Shown piece by piece: positions 55,613 to 64,000 of a DNA stretch of 64,000 bases. The first letter of the stretch is position 1. Each line of letters opens with the position of its first letter. A program made the translations under genes and the position numbers. Under the pieces are notes generated by a model. That model was not told the DNA's origin. It did no database searches and saw nothing but the letters and a program-made list of their open reading frames with translations. This DNA is from Schistocephalus solidus (Eukaryota; Platyhelminthes; Cestoda; Diphyllobothriidea; Diphyllobothriidae): the NCBI GenBank assembly GCA_017591395.1, contig WEDG01000317.1:1-64000 (forward strand), written 5' to 3'.

Positions 55613-58172
55613 GTAGCATCACAAAACGTAGGGAAAAAACAGTCAACAACATCCATTGCACGATGACAGCAGTGCAACTTAGAGTGGTAGAATCTGTACC
55701 ACGATACGCCCCATCACCCCCTACCAATCGGCAAGAGAAGCGAAAATTGAAGGTTAGGTAATCGTCAGGATGCAGGATTACCTATAAAATTACAAAGCGC
55801 ACGTGAAAAGACCCACGAATAAGATATTAACAGTAAATGCCGACAAGGAATCACTTGTCAAACACCAGACTGGTGCAGGTGTTACTACAGAGGCCAGGCG
55901 GCAACACTGATGAAAGCGCGGATACGAGAGCGAAGGAGAACAGAAATTACATGCAATCTTAACGCGTTGACTACATCCCGGAAGCAAGTCATAAAGTCGA
56001 CTTCACAGAAATAGCCAATCACGCGCAGTAACAAGGCGAGAGATCAGGAGCTAACTTTTAACTGATCCACCGACGGTGAAACCCATAAACCGATCTATCG
56101 ATTAGACATCCCGCTCATCACGCACTGCGCTGTCACTACCAAACGTACTAATCAATTTTCAGCCAATAACGCAGACAGTCCACCCGCTGAAATAGCAGAA
56201 AGTCCTAGTCATTAACTGTTTCCTAGTGTCTCACTGAGGCTCCGAAAACTCAAGCAGACAGTGATAGTTCTGGTCACCGACCCTGTGTGTATAGTCATCA
56301 AAACCGGCCTGAAGCTCGCTTATTCTCTTACATTAGTGATTTACAAATACTACTAACTACAATAAAGTAGTTGTAATTTGTACTACTAGAACACGGATTG
56401 TGGGCTGCTTCAGCAACTGGAATTGATCCATTCCCCAAAACATCTGTGAAGCCGTAAAAAGGACGAAAATTTAAAAAAATCATATTACAAACGGAAGTCA
56501 AAACTGATTAAGCAAGGAAACGGACAAAAATTCCAAAACAGGAGCGTTTCTGTGCTGCGAGTTTGGGGTAAGCACAGCTCATTCCAGTCAGGCTTGCGCC
56601 AGCCCATCCAACGGGGAGGGGTGCCAGGATGAGGTTAAGGATGGAACAGGGAGGGGGGCTGGAAGAGACGCAGCGGACCGCTGTTTCTAATGGCAGATTT
56701 TGCAGACAGAGTAGGAATTCTCCGAAAAGGTCAGCGGCTGGACATGCGACCACTCGCCGGAGTAGAAAATTAATGAGGCTAGAGAGAAGTCACCGCTGAA
56801 TTCGCAGGAAATTCCCGTTTCACCTGAACTGTTGCCAGGCGGCAGGCCATGTAGTGGCCATGCACACCAGGATGAAAGAGGGTGGAACTAGCATGCAGCC
56901 AATGAAAAAAATTCACGAATCTGCGCCCTGAAAAGGCACAGCGAGAGATACGGGGCATTCGGTCTGATAGAAGTTGAAAACATGCGAAGAGAAAAGTGGT
57001 GCGCACACAGCGAAGCCAGGTGCATGCGCGAGACTACAGGCAGCAGGTAAGTTAGTTGCATTGCAAGAGATAGGAAGTACATCAAGAAATATCTGAGAAA
57101 GTAATTAGTTGACTGGAAAACGCACAAGCAAGATGATCACGAGGATGATGAAACAGCCTTTAGGCCCCCGTTTAGGGCAGGAGAGGATGAAAGCAACAGA
57201 AGCTGTGCTGTGTCCCCTAAAGAACGCAGGACATCGAAACACCAAGGTAAAAAAACACAGTCCAGATTAAGAGGTCGGCTGCCGAAAAAATGCAGGTTAG
57301 AAAAGTAGAAAAGCTCTGTTGAGAGGACGGCAATAAATCCCGAGGTTACCACAGCGTACCGACGAGATCGAGTAGTGTGTACTCCTGGCGCCTAGGAGCG
57401 GCCATCAAGGGGTAGCTAGAGGATGACTCTGACATCGGGTGTGCAAAGCAGGAGTGAACGCATGTCTGCGCGCGTGCGTGCGCACGTGCGCGCGCGCGCG
57501 TATGTGTACAACAAAAGGCCGAGAGGAGGGGAGAGGGACGGCGCGGGAAGGAATCACAGAAGGCTTGGAATTTCACGCGTGGAAGGCGTGACACGGAGGT
57601 GGTGTTACCATCAGTTCTGACCCATCTTGCCCAGTACTAGAGAACGTTCCTGGAGAATGGCAGTTTCAAAAGGTCTGCAAGAAATAAAAGGGCATTGGAG
57701 TAAGCACCCATAAAAAGACGAGGTAGCCTGGGAGAAAAGCCAAAAAACAGGCTCTTCCTATCTGCACACTGATAAACGGATCGCGTAGCGGCTAATACCG
57801 GAAAACAGAAATGGGCATTTGTAGGTTGCCTGGTAGGATTAACCAAAGATGATTCTTAAATCGCAGGTGTAAATGCTCGGCGTGAGTTGGTGGACGAAGT
57901 AGCGAAATTGCCGATAGTCCGTTCATCGCAGACGGATGAAAGAGGCAGTGGTGATTTGTGCGAGAATTTGAGTACTGTGAGGACAACTTAAGTTTTATGA
58001 AGCTCGCTCTCCCTTTCCGCAACCATTTTATTCCAATGCAAGGACAATAAAGGACAACTGGGGATTGACTTTGGTGCACTCACTGATCTGTCATAGAGCA
58101 CCCCTCTATGCGTGTCACAATACGGTAGGTTTCTCTTAACTGAACAATAAACTCCTCTAAAGGCAGAGGAAC
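55613..58172. other. Spacer
   Basis: Scattered frames of 60-82 codons show no domain. The only notable structure is the CpG-rich alternating tract at 57,467-57,508. Confidence 0.45.
57467..57508. repeat. Alternating purine-pyrimidine (CG/CA) tract
   Basis: About 42 bases of near-perfect alternation such as GCGCGCGTGCGTGCGCACG, then (GC)n and GTATGTGTACA. It is a potential Z-DNA site and creates spurious Arg/Ala-rich frames. Confidence 0.85.
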
Positions 58173-58204
58173 AATGCCGACAAAGACGAGGGAGACTGGA
58201 ATGG
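58173..58204 (-). mobile_element. SINE 3' end fragment, left member of an inverted pair
   Basis: The minus strand reads CCATTCCAGTCTCCCTCG then TCTTTGTCGGCATT, the family 3' end. It is joined head-on to the plus copy at 58,205. Confidence 0.75.
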
Positions 58205-58480
58205 AGCGTTTCATTTCTGATCAACAAGTCGTAGCTTTGAACCTCGGGTGGGGCACCACCTGGAGTTGGGTATGACTGGCTGATGATGGCCAATACGCCA
58301 GAAATGGCCATTCCAGTCCCCTTTGTCGTTATCCGAATTGTTCGTTTACCTTTACTACTACTAGCCGTTGTGTGGCTGCTGCCAGGGCTCGAGAGTGAGC
58401 CCCAAGACAGAGCAGGTCGAGTGAGTTCCGTTAGCGATCAGTGAGCGTTCATCAACAAATGCAAACTGCCCCAAGTTGGA
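58205..58480 (+). mobile_element. SINE copy with distal block
   Basis: A head-truncated start (CATTTCTGATCAACAAG), CCTCGGGTGGGGCACCACC, body (GGCTGATGATGGCCAATACG), a short TACTACTACTAG, and the distal block GGCTCGAGAGTGAGCCCC ending GAGCGTTCATCAAC. Confidence 0.9.
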
Positions 58481-59689
58481 GAGACCCACCTGATAGCAAG
58501 TCGAAGCGATTACCGACGATGCGGTCGATGCTTTCGACGCGGTCTCATGACGAAGAGTGACCTGGATGTCTGGTAGAAAGGGGACTGGTCCCCCCTCGAT
58601 GGAAAACGTATTCAGTGCGATTGCCAATATATCAAGGTGGCCAAACTTGGTTCGAGAGTCAAACCCTCACGAGAGCCCAACATCCCTGCCCCCCGTCCCG
58701 GATTTTAAGAAACAGCATCGAAGATAAACCAGTTTCTGAACGAAGTATACATTAACTGGGAAGGGTTTGGCGCATAAATTCAACCATCACGGTGGATAAA
58801 TGAAGTATACATAACTGGAAACGGACAAGTCTGACAGTACTACAAAAAGGGACGGCAAATACAAACCAGCAAAAGTATTTGGCACGTAAGGTCAAACGTT
58901 TAGTAATCCTTTAAAAACTTCCGTAACGGAACAGGTTGGGCATTGAATGCATTGCGAGCATGCCGCGCCTAAAAAAATGGTTGACGGGATTAGCACACTA
59001 GTACGAAGACGTAGCGAGGTCATGTGAGGCAGCGCGGCCAAAATCAACGTCATAAAAAGCGCCTGGGCCTTAAGTAAGGATAAAATGTGTGCATCCAACA
59101 GGTCGCTCCAAAAGTCCGATGGCGCCGAGATAAGGAGGAGGAGGAGGATGAAGCAGTGAGGAATACAAGATCAGATAGTTGCTGAACAAACTGCCTCGTG
59201 CCGTTATCAGTAGAACGTTCATTAAAGTAAACAATGAAGGCTGGGGAAAAAGCTCTCTCTCACACACACACACCAAAATGCATGAAAAATCCTTCTGTCA
59301 GATGGAATAAAACGGCGATTCCTCAAATGTCCGCCGGATTGTCTAAATTGGCGGCATGCATGTCAGTTGGGTGCAAACTTATGCACCCCCTTATGCATCC
59401 TGAATGGAAAATCAGGTTTATTATTAGTTGGAGAGGATTGCAAAGGGCACAGCGCTCACATTGGCCGGGTAATGGAAGTTGGATCTGTTAATGTGTTGGA
59501 TATTTGAGAGACTGTAATATATAATAACTAGAACACTTGATTCAGGAAACGTAAGGGAAGTATGCAAGTCACAAAAAAGTACTGCGACCAATCGCCGAAT
59601 TTGCCTGTGTAGTGTACACCTTAGGTTCGAATTAAAAGCAGCAGAAATGCCACCACAGGCTGAGCAAGAGGCAGATGAAATCGACATCC
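58481..59689. other. Spacer
   Basis: A degenerate direct repeat (GAACGAAGTATACATTAACTGG and AAATGAAGTATACATAACTGG, about 63 bases apart near 58,738 and 58,800) was noticed. No gene recognised. Confidence 0.45.
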
Positions 59690-60711
59690 AAAGACTTGCG
59701 TCCTGGCTCCATGAGGGGATTGAGAAAAGCTGGAAAATGACGTTGTTCCGGAGGAGTGACACTCGAGCATCCTTGAAGGGGAGATAAGACAAAGTGCGAG
59801 AGCTACCGCGTCGTAAGGCCCATCGACATCACTGCGAAGGTGTATGCTGCGACGGCGTGAGTGACGAGACCCAAAGCGGCATTCAGAGCTGGGCATGGAT
59901 GTGTCGAGCAGATAGTCATACTGAGACGCGTTTTTCAAATTCGCCCTGGTTACTAGCAATCGCTGGCCGTGGGCATTGTGGACTTCGTGACGGTATTCAA
60001 GTCCGTTCACCCTGAGTCCTAGGCATCCTGTCGTCCAGCTTGTTTAACTAGACAATTGGGTGATCTACCATTTGTGGCGCCACCACCAAGTAGCTAATTC
60101 GGTCGGTTTATCTAGAAACGCTGAGAAGACGAATGCATTTTCGAGCTGCATTATCATCGGGATTAATAACGGCCAACTTAAGGAAGTAGATAATTTTAAA
60201 TGCCTACGGCAAGGCTGCTGTCGAATAGACAAAGTAAGGACGATATCGCCGCTAGAAATGATGCTGCTTTTAAAACCTTCGCAATCTTTCGAAAGTGCCC
60301 TGGGGCCCGATACGACATCTCTGTCGCCCTAAGATTCAACTACACTGGGCATTCATCCATTCGGTCCTCTTATGCTGCCTGATGACCATCCTTTGAGCGA
60401 AGTACTTCGTAGTCCACACCCGCCCCGACATACGCTTGAGACGGTTCGGTTACGTTCATCATCGTTCGCCTCATGGGATCAGTGTTGGTGCCCTCGATGT
60501 GTCAACCCGTTGCCAACCGCAAGGCGTGGAAAATGACGCCACACCACGAAACCTGTCTCGACACAGGTTGCCAAGATAGGGAAGTGCTCCATCGACCTTT
60601 GGTAGTCGGTCTTCCTAGCCGGAGGAGAGAATGGATAGATGTTTCCAGACCCGCTGCCACGTATCGCAATCCGCAGAGAGGTCCAGCCGGCGCTATCAAG
60701 GCCAGCTAGAT
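59690..60711 (+). pseudogene. Degenerate LINE reverse-transcriptase remnant
   Basis: Frames give, in order: ENDVVPEE and GDKTKCESYRVVRPIDITAK (RT entry), FRAGHGCVEQIVILRRVFQI and AVGIVDFVTVFKSVHPES (the aspartate-containing RT block), then a jump past the YADD-type block. Next come ANSVGLSRNAEKTNAFSSC, GQLKEVDNFKCL, SNRQSKDDIAARNDAA and ARYDISVALRF (RT thumb), and finally CLDTGCQDREV and RRREWIDVSRPAATYRN near the C-terminus (60,540-60,708). Several frameshifts, stops and an internal deletion are present. It is a different LINE family from the 43.3 kb copy, with C-terminal blocks as I recall for flatworm elements. Confidence 0.85.
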
Positions 60712-61169
60712 CAGACGGTGTTACGCCTGTATCAAGCATCAACTGGCAGTACAGCCGAGGGATCTAAAGGAGAAACTGGCACATAGGGAATCGCATGCAC
60801 TGATCCCCGCCACACACTTCTTGTCCTTGAGGCTGGATTCTCATCAACGACAAAGTAATGAACTGCAACGAGAACCTGCATGACACAAAAGAACTTTTGT
60901 AGACGGTGAGACAACTGTGAGACGGTTAAATGATTAGCAGTGAGTAAGACAAGTATAAAGTTAAGCCAGCCGACAGTGAAATTATCTTGTTAGCGCACGC
61001 TGTCATGCAGCCTAAAATAGATGCACTCTGCACCTTTACCCTTCTTTGGAATGATTCATCAAAAAGTTACACCCAATTCTACCACCCACATACTCGTCTG
61101 CAAAAAGAAAGCATACAGTATACTAATAAGCGTGTCAAACATCCTCCCCGCCTCTCCTACACAAAGAAG
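60712..61169. other. Spacer
   Basis: No gene or repeat recognised. Confidence 0.45.
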
Positions 61170-61380
61170 CCAAGTTTAAGGTGTCATGGCTAGGCTAAGG
61201 TTATGAACGTGTTGACTGTAGGTTTTACTATAAGGATAGGCCTAGGTTGAAGATTAAGGTGACAGTTTCGTTTTAGGTTGGGGTTAGTGTTAGCGTAAAG
61301 ATACCGGTATATGTACCCTTCCTGAAATTTACCGTAAAGCAACTATTTTAAGCGGACAGGACAGTTCCACATGCTGCAGA
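61170..61380 (+). mobile_element. Second copy of the telomere-like dispersed repeat
   Basis: GGCTAGGCTAAGGTTATG, GTGTTGACTGTAGG, GGGTTAGTGTTAGCG, AAAGATACCGGTATATG, CCTGAAATTTACCGTAAAGC and GACAGTTCC run in the same order as 42,050-42,215. The outer inverted ends are not visible here. Confidence 0.75.
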
Positions 61381-61399
61381 TACGGACTGATACTGCCTC

Positions 61400-61500
61400 T
61401 AGTGCTGGGTTCGAGCTGGATTCCAAAACCTCAGGCGAATAAAGCTCTTGTCCCAGCGGTCGCATCTACTTCTTCTCAATTACTTCCTGGGACTCGCATT
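61400..61500 (+). repeat. Copy of the AATAAACTTCTT-type repeat end
   Basis: GGTTCGAGCTGGATTCC, GAATAAAGCTCTTGTCCC, CTACTTCTTCTCAATTACTT and CCTGGGACTCGCAT align with 39,988-40,082. The left hairpin arm is missing. Confidence 0.7.
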
Positions 61501-61601
61501 TTCCCTTGTCCGTTATCTAAGGTGGATGGGCATTTACCGCTGTAATTTTGGGGCTCTCAGGCAGTGACATAACGACTAGCATAACATGCATAATTAAATT
61601 G

Positions 61602-61671
61602 CCAGCAAAGACAAGAGAGACTGAAATGGCCATTTTTGGCTTATTAGCTGTCACCAGTCAGCCTTATTCGA
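61602..61671 (-). mobile_element. SINE body fragment, left member of an inverted pair
   Basis: The minus strand shows TGACTGGTGACAGCTAATAAG then GCCATTTCAGTCTCTCTTG. The head is lost at the junction with the plus copy. Confidence 0.8.
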
Positions 61672-61870
61672 TCGGTGAGCGCCCATCCACATTCCTGATC
61701 AAAACTGACTGGATAACGAGTCCGCGGCTCAATGATTAAAACATCGAACTTCTAACCAACAGGCCGCGGGTTCGAATCTCAGGGGTTGCGAAACAGGGGA
61801 TGGGTATGGCTGGCTGATGATGATGATGGTTAATAGGCCAGAAATGGTCATCTCAGTCTTCCTTTGCAGG
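61672..61870 (+). mobile_element. SINE copy, right member of an inverted pair
   Basis: It starts in the tail-like GATCGGTGAGCGCCCATCC, then linker, head (GTCCGCGGCTCAATG), B-box (GGTTCGAATCTCAGG), and body GGCTGATGATGATGATGG then TTAATAGGCC. Confidence 0.85.
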
Positions 61871-62264
61871 CAATTTTATTCACCTAGTTACCTCTTCCGT
61901 ATTGGGGGTTCTGATGCGCTCGGGAATATCCTGGGTCACTGGAACTTACCCACGAATACCCTTGGAAGAAACCAAATGATCCAGCCATGGAATGCGTAGA
62001 CCTAATCTACAGTTGCTGTCTGAGTGGGAATACTAATCGGGCTGTAGAAGAGGTGGCGTATTCAAAAAGCGCAGAGCCATTAAAGACCAGACGAGTGAGG
62101 AACCAAACACGGATAAAACTGGCCCCATTAGCTTCATCCGACATCAAATCCACATGTAACCAGGAGAAGTGCAGAACCTGTAACTAAAAGTAAGGTCTTC
62201 AACCCGTCTACAAGAGCCATGAATGCAAAATGACATTTCGAGAAGGTGCATCGTGCACCCCACA
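61871..62264. other. Spacer
   Basis: A 66-codon frame (61,987-62,187) has no recognised domain. Confidence 0.45.
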
Positions 62265-62660
62265 ACAAGGTGGCGCAGAGATGGTGACTTGCGCGTGGAT
62301 TAGTTTTGAGTGATAGAAGACTTGCGCTGCATCTAACGCACTCTCTCCTCCTCCCCCCACCTGGCCTGTTGTCATGACCAAGTCAAGAAGACCGGAGTCG
62401 GGAGGGGGCGCGGGGGGCTAGCGTGGCCAGAGCCGCCCATAGGCGTGCCGTCACACCTGGCTCGGATCCCAAGTAGTGTGAGTGCGATCAAGGCTACATT
62501 AAGGAACCATTGCAGCTTGACTCTTACTATGCCACTCCGAAGAAACCAACAGTGGGCGGACTACAGAGTTATCCCATGAGTTGGCAACCTTCCAAGCCAC
62601 ATCTTTTAGCGCACCGTGATAGCTTCAAGCTCGTCAGATCGGTTATAGTGAGGAAAATGT
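62265..62660 (+). repeat. Dispersed repeat family R1, copy 5
   Basis: Longest reference copy, sharing GACTTGCGC, AAGTCAAGAAGACCGGAGTC, CTGGCTCGGATCCCA, AACCATTGCA, GTTGGCAACC and GCACCGTGATAG with the others. It lies inside or beside the presumed intron downstream of the HDAC exon. Confidence 0.75.
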
Positions 62661-62991
62661 GCTGAGCCATCGGCCCAATTCTCTATGCGCATTCCTAAGC
62701 CCAAGCCACTTACAGAGCTGGTCAGTTACCTGGTGCATGAAAAGGGCGCAGCTGCTCACATACCTACTGAGCTCGTCTGCGCGTACCACGCACACGACCT
62801 AGCCCCCTCACTACGTGCACCTCATGACTACGGGACCACTTACGCCCACGGCTCTCTGTAGGACTTGAAGATACTGCGTAATAGGATGGCAAATACCTTC
62901 CTAGAAAGCGGTCCAGGAGTCGTAAGCTTGCCTGCAGTTTGTAAGCAGGACAAGCAATATTAGGCAAGTTGGGCAAAAGAACAACACTTAC

Positions 62992-63320
62992 AGAGCCATG
63001 CTATGTGGGTCGACAGCACGCAGGCAGTTCCAGCCGCCAAATTCGGAGTGAAAGCGAGCGACCTCGGTGAGAGTCTGGACAGCCACCGGTCTGGGCGGAC
63101 GACGAAGCTCCTCTGTCCGGATCCAAGAATTGGCTGTAATGAGGCAGTCATCAAGGGCAGTCAGGCGTTCCTCGGGCGGCTGGGCGACACCGGTGCTGGC
63201 TGCCGGGGGGTTCGGCAGCAGCAGTGCGTTAACGCAGGCCGAGACGCAGGATGCCGTACTGGCCGCCACATAACCACCCTCCAGAGCCAGGCCAACGCGA
63301 CCTTTGGCTAATGACATACA
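62992..63320 (-). CDS. Class II histone deacetylase, C-terminal catalytic-domain exon
   Basis: The minus strand upstream carries a long pyrimidine tract ending TTCTATCCCCAG, then the exon opens TGT ATG TCA. The peptide MSLAKGRVGLALEGGYVAAS, then CVSACVNALLLPN, matches the class II deacetylase segment LA-x-GR-x-x-LALEGGY. The tyrosine is at the catalytic Tyr position, which is His in vertebrate class IIa enzymes. A Pro/Arg-rich insert of about 45 residues follows, longer than usual. Then QTLTEVARFHSEFGGWNCL matches the terminal helix that ends class II domains. The exon ends at CATGGCTCT before GTAAGTG, a strong donor (62,991), just ahead of the in-frame stop, so another exon should follow below 62.99 kb. 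Other exons were not found. The enzyme would remove acetyl groups from lysine. HDAC4-like or HDAC6-like subclass is not resolved. Confidence 0.85.
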
Positions 63321-64000
63321 CTGGGGATAGAAGGTGGGGAGGAGGGGGAGAAAAAGCCCAGGATAAGGCGCTACCGGAGGAGCATGAGGGGGAAGTTAAG
63401 CACATTTGAGACCGAAACAGTCGCTGCCTGGGAGGTGCAGTTACCTGCTAATTCGGACTGTGTGAGGGAATTGACGCAAATGCTCGCATTCCGGGTGGTG
63501 TATGCAGGAGTCGGGAAGAAGATAGGAAGAAAGCATACGTGAGGCTCGATATCTCCCTCACAACGGTAATCCGAAGGTATTCACCGCCGGAGAATCCAAC
63601 CAGAAATAACACCTACGGTATGGCATGCACTGTCATGCATAAAGGACGTGTCAGAGGCCACCGAGCTCATTGTTGCAGGACTAGGTATCGGAATTGCGCA
63701 CCGGCGCAAAGCTACCATGCGCAGCAGGGTCATGAGAGTCAAAGGCAGATGAGATCCTAATGAGCAGTCGGGTGTAGTGTATCGCATCCCATGCTAACAC
63801 TGTTGTCGTAGCTACACAAGACAGACTGGACGTATGCTTGGACCGCGCATACACGAGCATAAGCTGGCTGTGAGGTGGGGTGACGGCCACCTACACCTAC
63901 GAAACGGGTCACGAGTTTAACTTCGCAGCCGGAAAAATAATCCCAACGCCAGCAGCAAGACAAACCGCAAATTGATTGGAGCCTGGGTCCGGTCCACTGT
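63321..64000. other. Presumed HDAC intron and flank
   Basis: Upstream HDAC exons were sought on the minus strand to the window edge without a match. The remaining open frames on either strand look random. Confidence 0.4.

Overview
This window looks like animal nuclear DNA from a flatworm, most likely a large-genome tapeworm of the diphyllobothriidean type. That assignment is inferred from the repeat and LINE families, which I recognise by memory only. Coding density is very low, coding stretches end in GTAAG-type donors, and tRNA-derived SINE-like repeats, broken LINEs and a degenerate Ty3/Gypsy element are scattered throughout. There are no operons, bacterial ribosome sites, rRNA genes, intact tRNA genes or CRISPR arrays.

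Layout. 1-10.9 kb is gene-poor, with a (TAC)n-bearing SINE, short repeats and one promoter-like cluster near 6.55 kb. 10,932-24,621 is one 13.7 kb minisatellite with a 34-bp unit, about 400 copies, and a decayed block at 20.45-21.30 kb. Because 34 leaves remainder 1 on division by 3 and the unit has no stop in any forward frame, all three forward frames stay open for kilobases. These giant ORFs are artefacts. 24.6-35 kb is AT-rich spacer with SINEs, including an inverted SINE pair at 27.33-27.72 kb, and one candidate exon at 28.4 kb. 35,817-37,628 (minus) is the one complete protein gene: an intronless IRF2BP-family transcriptional co-regulator with an N-terminal C4 zinc finger and a C-terminal RING. 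It has a TATA box about 520 bp upstream and a poly(A) signal about 470 bp downstream. 38-43 kb holds hairpin and fold-back repeats and a telomere-like repeat. 43.3-48 kb is a LINE remnant abutted by a dead Ty3/Gypsy element. 48-62.7 kb is a SINE-rich accessory region with an exact 386-bp tandem duplication, a possible PIG-H exon, a second LINE remnant at 59.7-60.7 kb, and repeat families shared with the left half. 62,992-63,320 (minus) is an exon of a class II histone deacetylase whose remaining exons are not recognisable here.

The IRF2BP and HDAC sequences are both chromatin and transcription factors, but they are 25 kb apart and nothing in the sequence links them. The most unusual features are the minisatellite, which starts exactly at the 3' end of a dispersed repeat, and the repeated minus-then-plus arrangement of SINE copies, which creates long potential hairpins.
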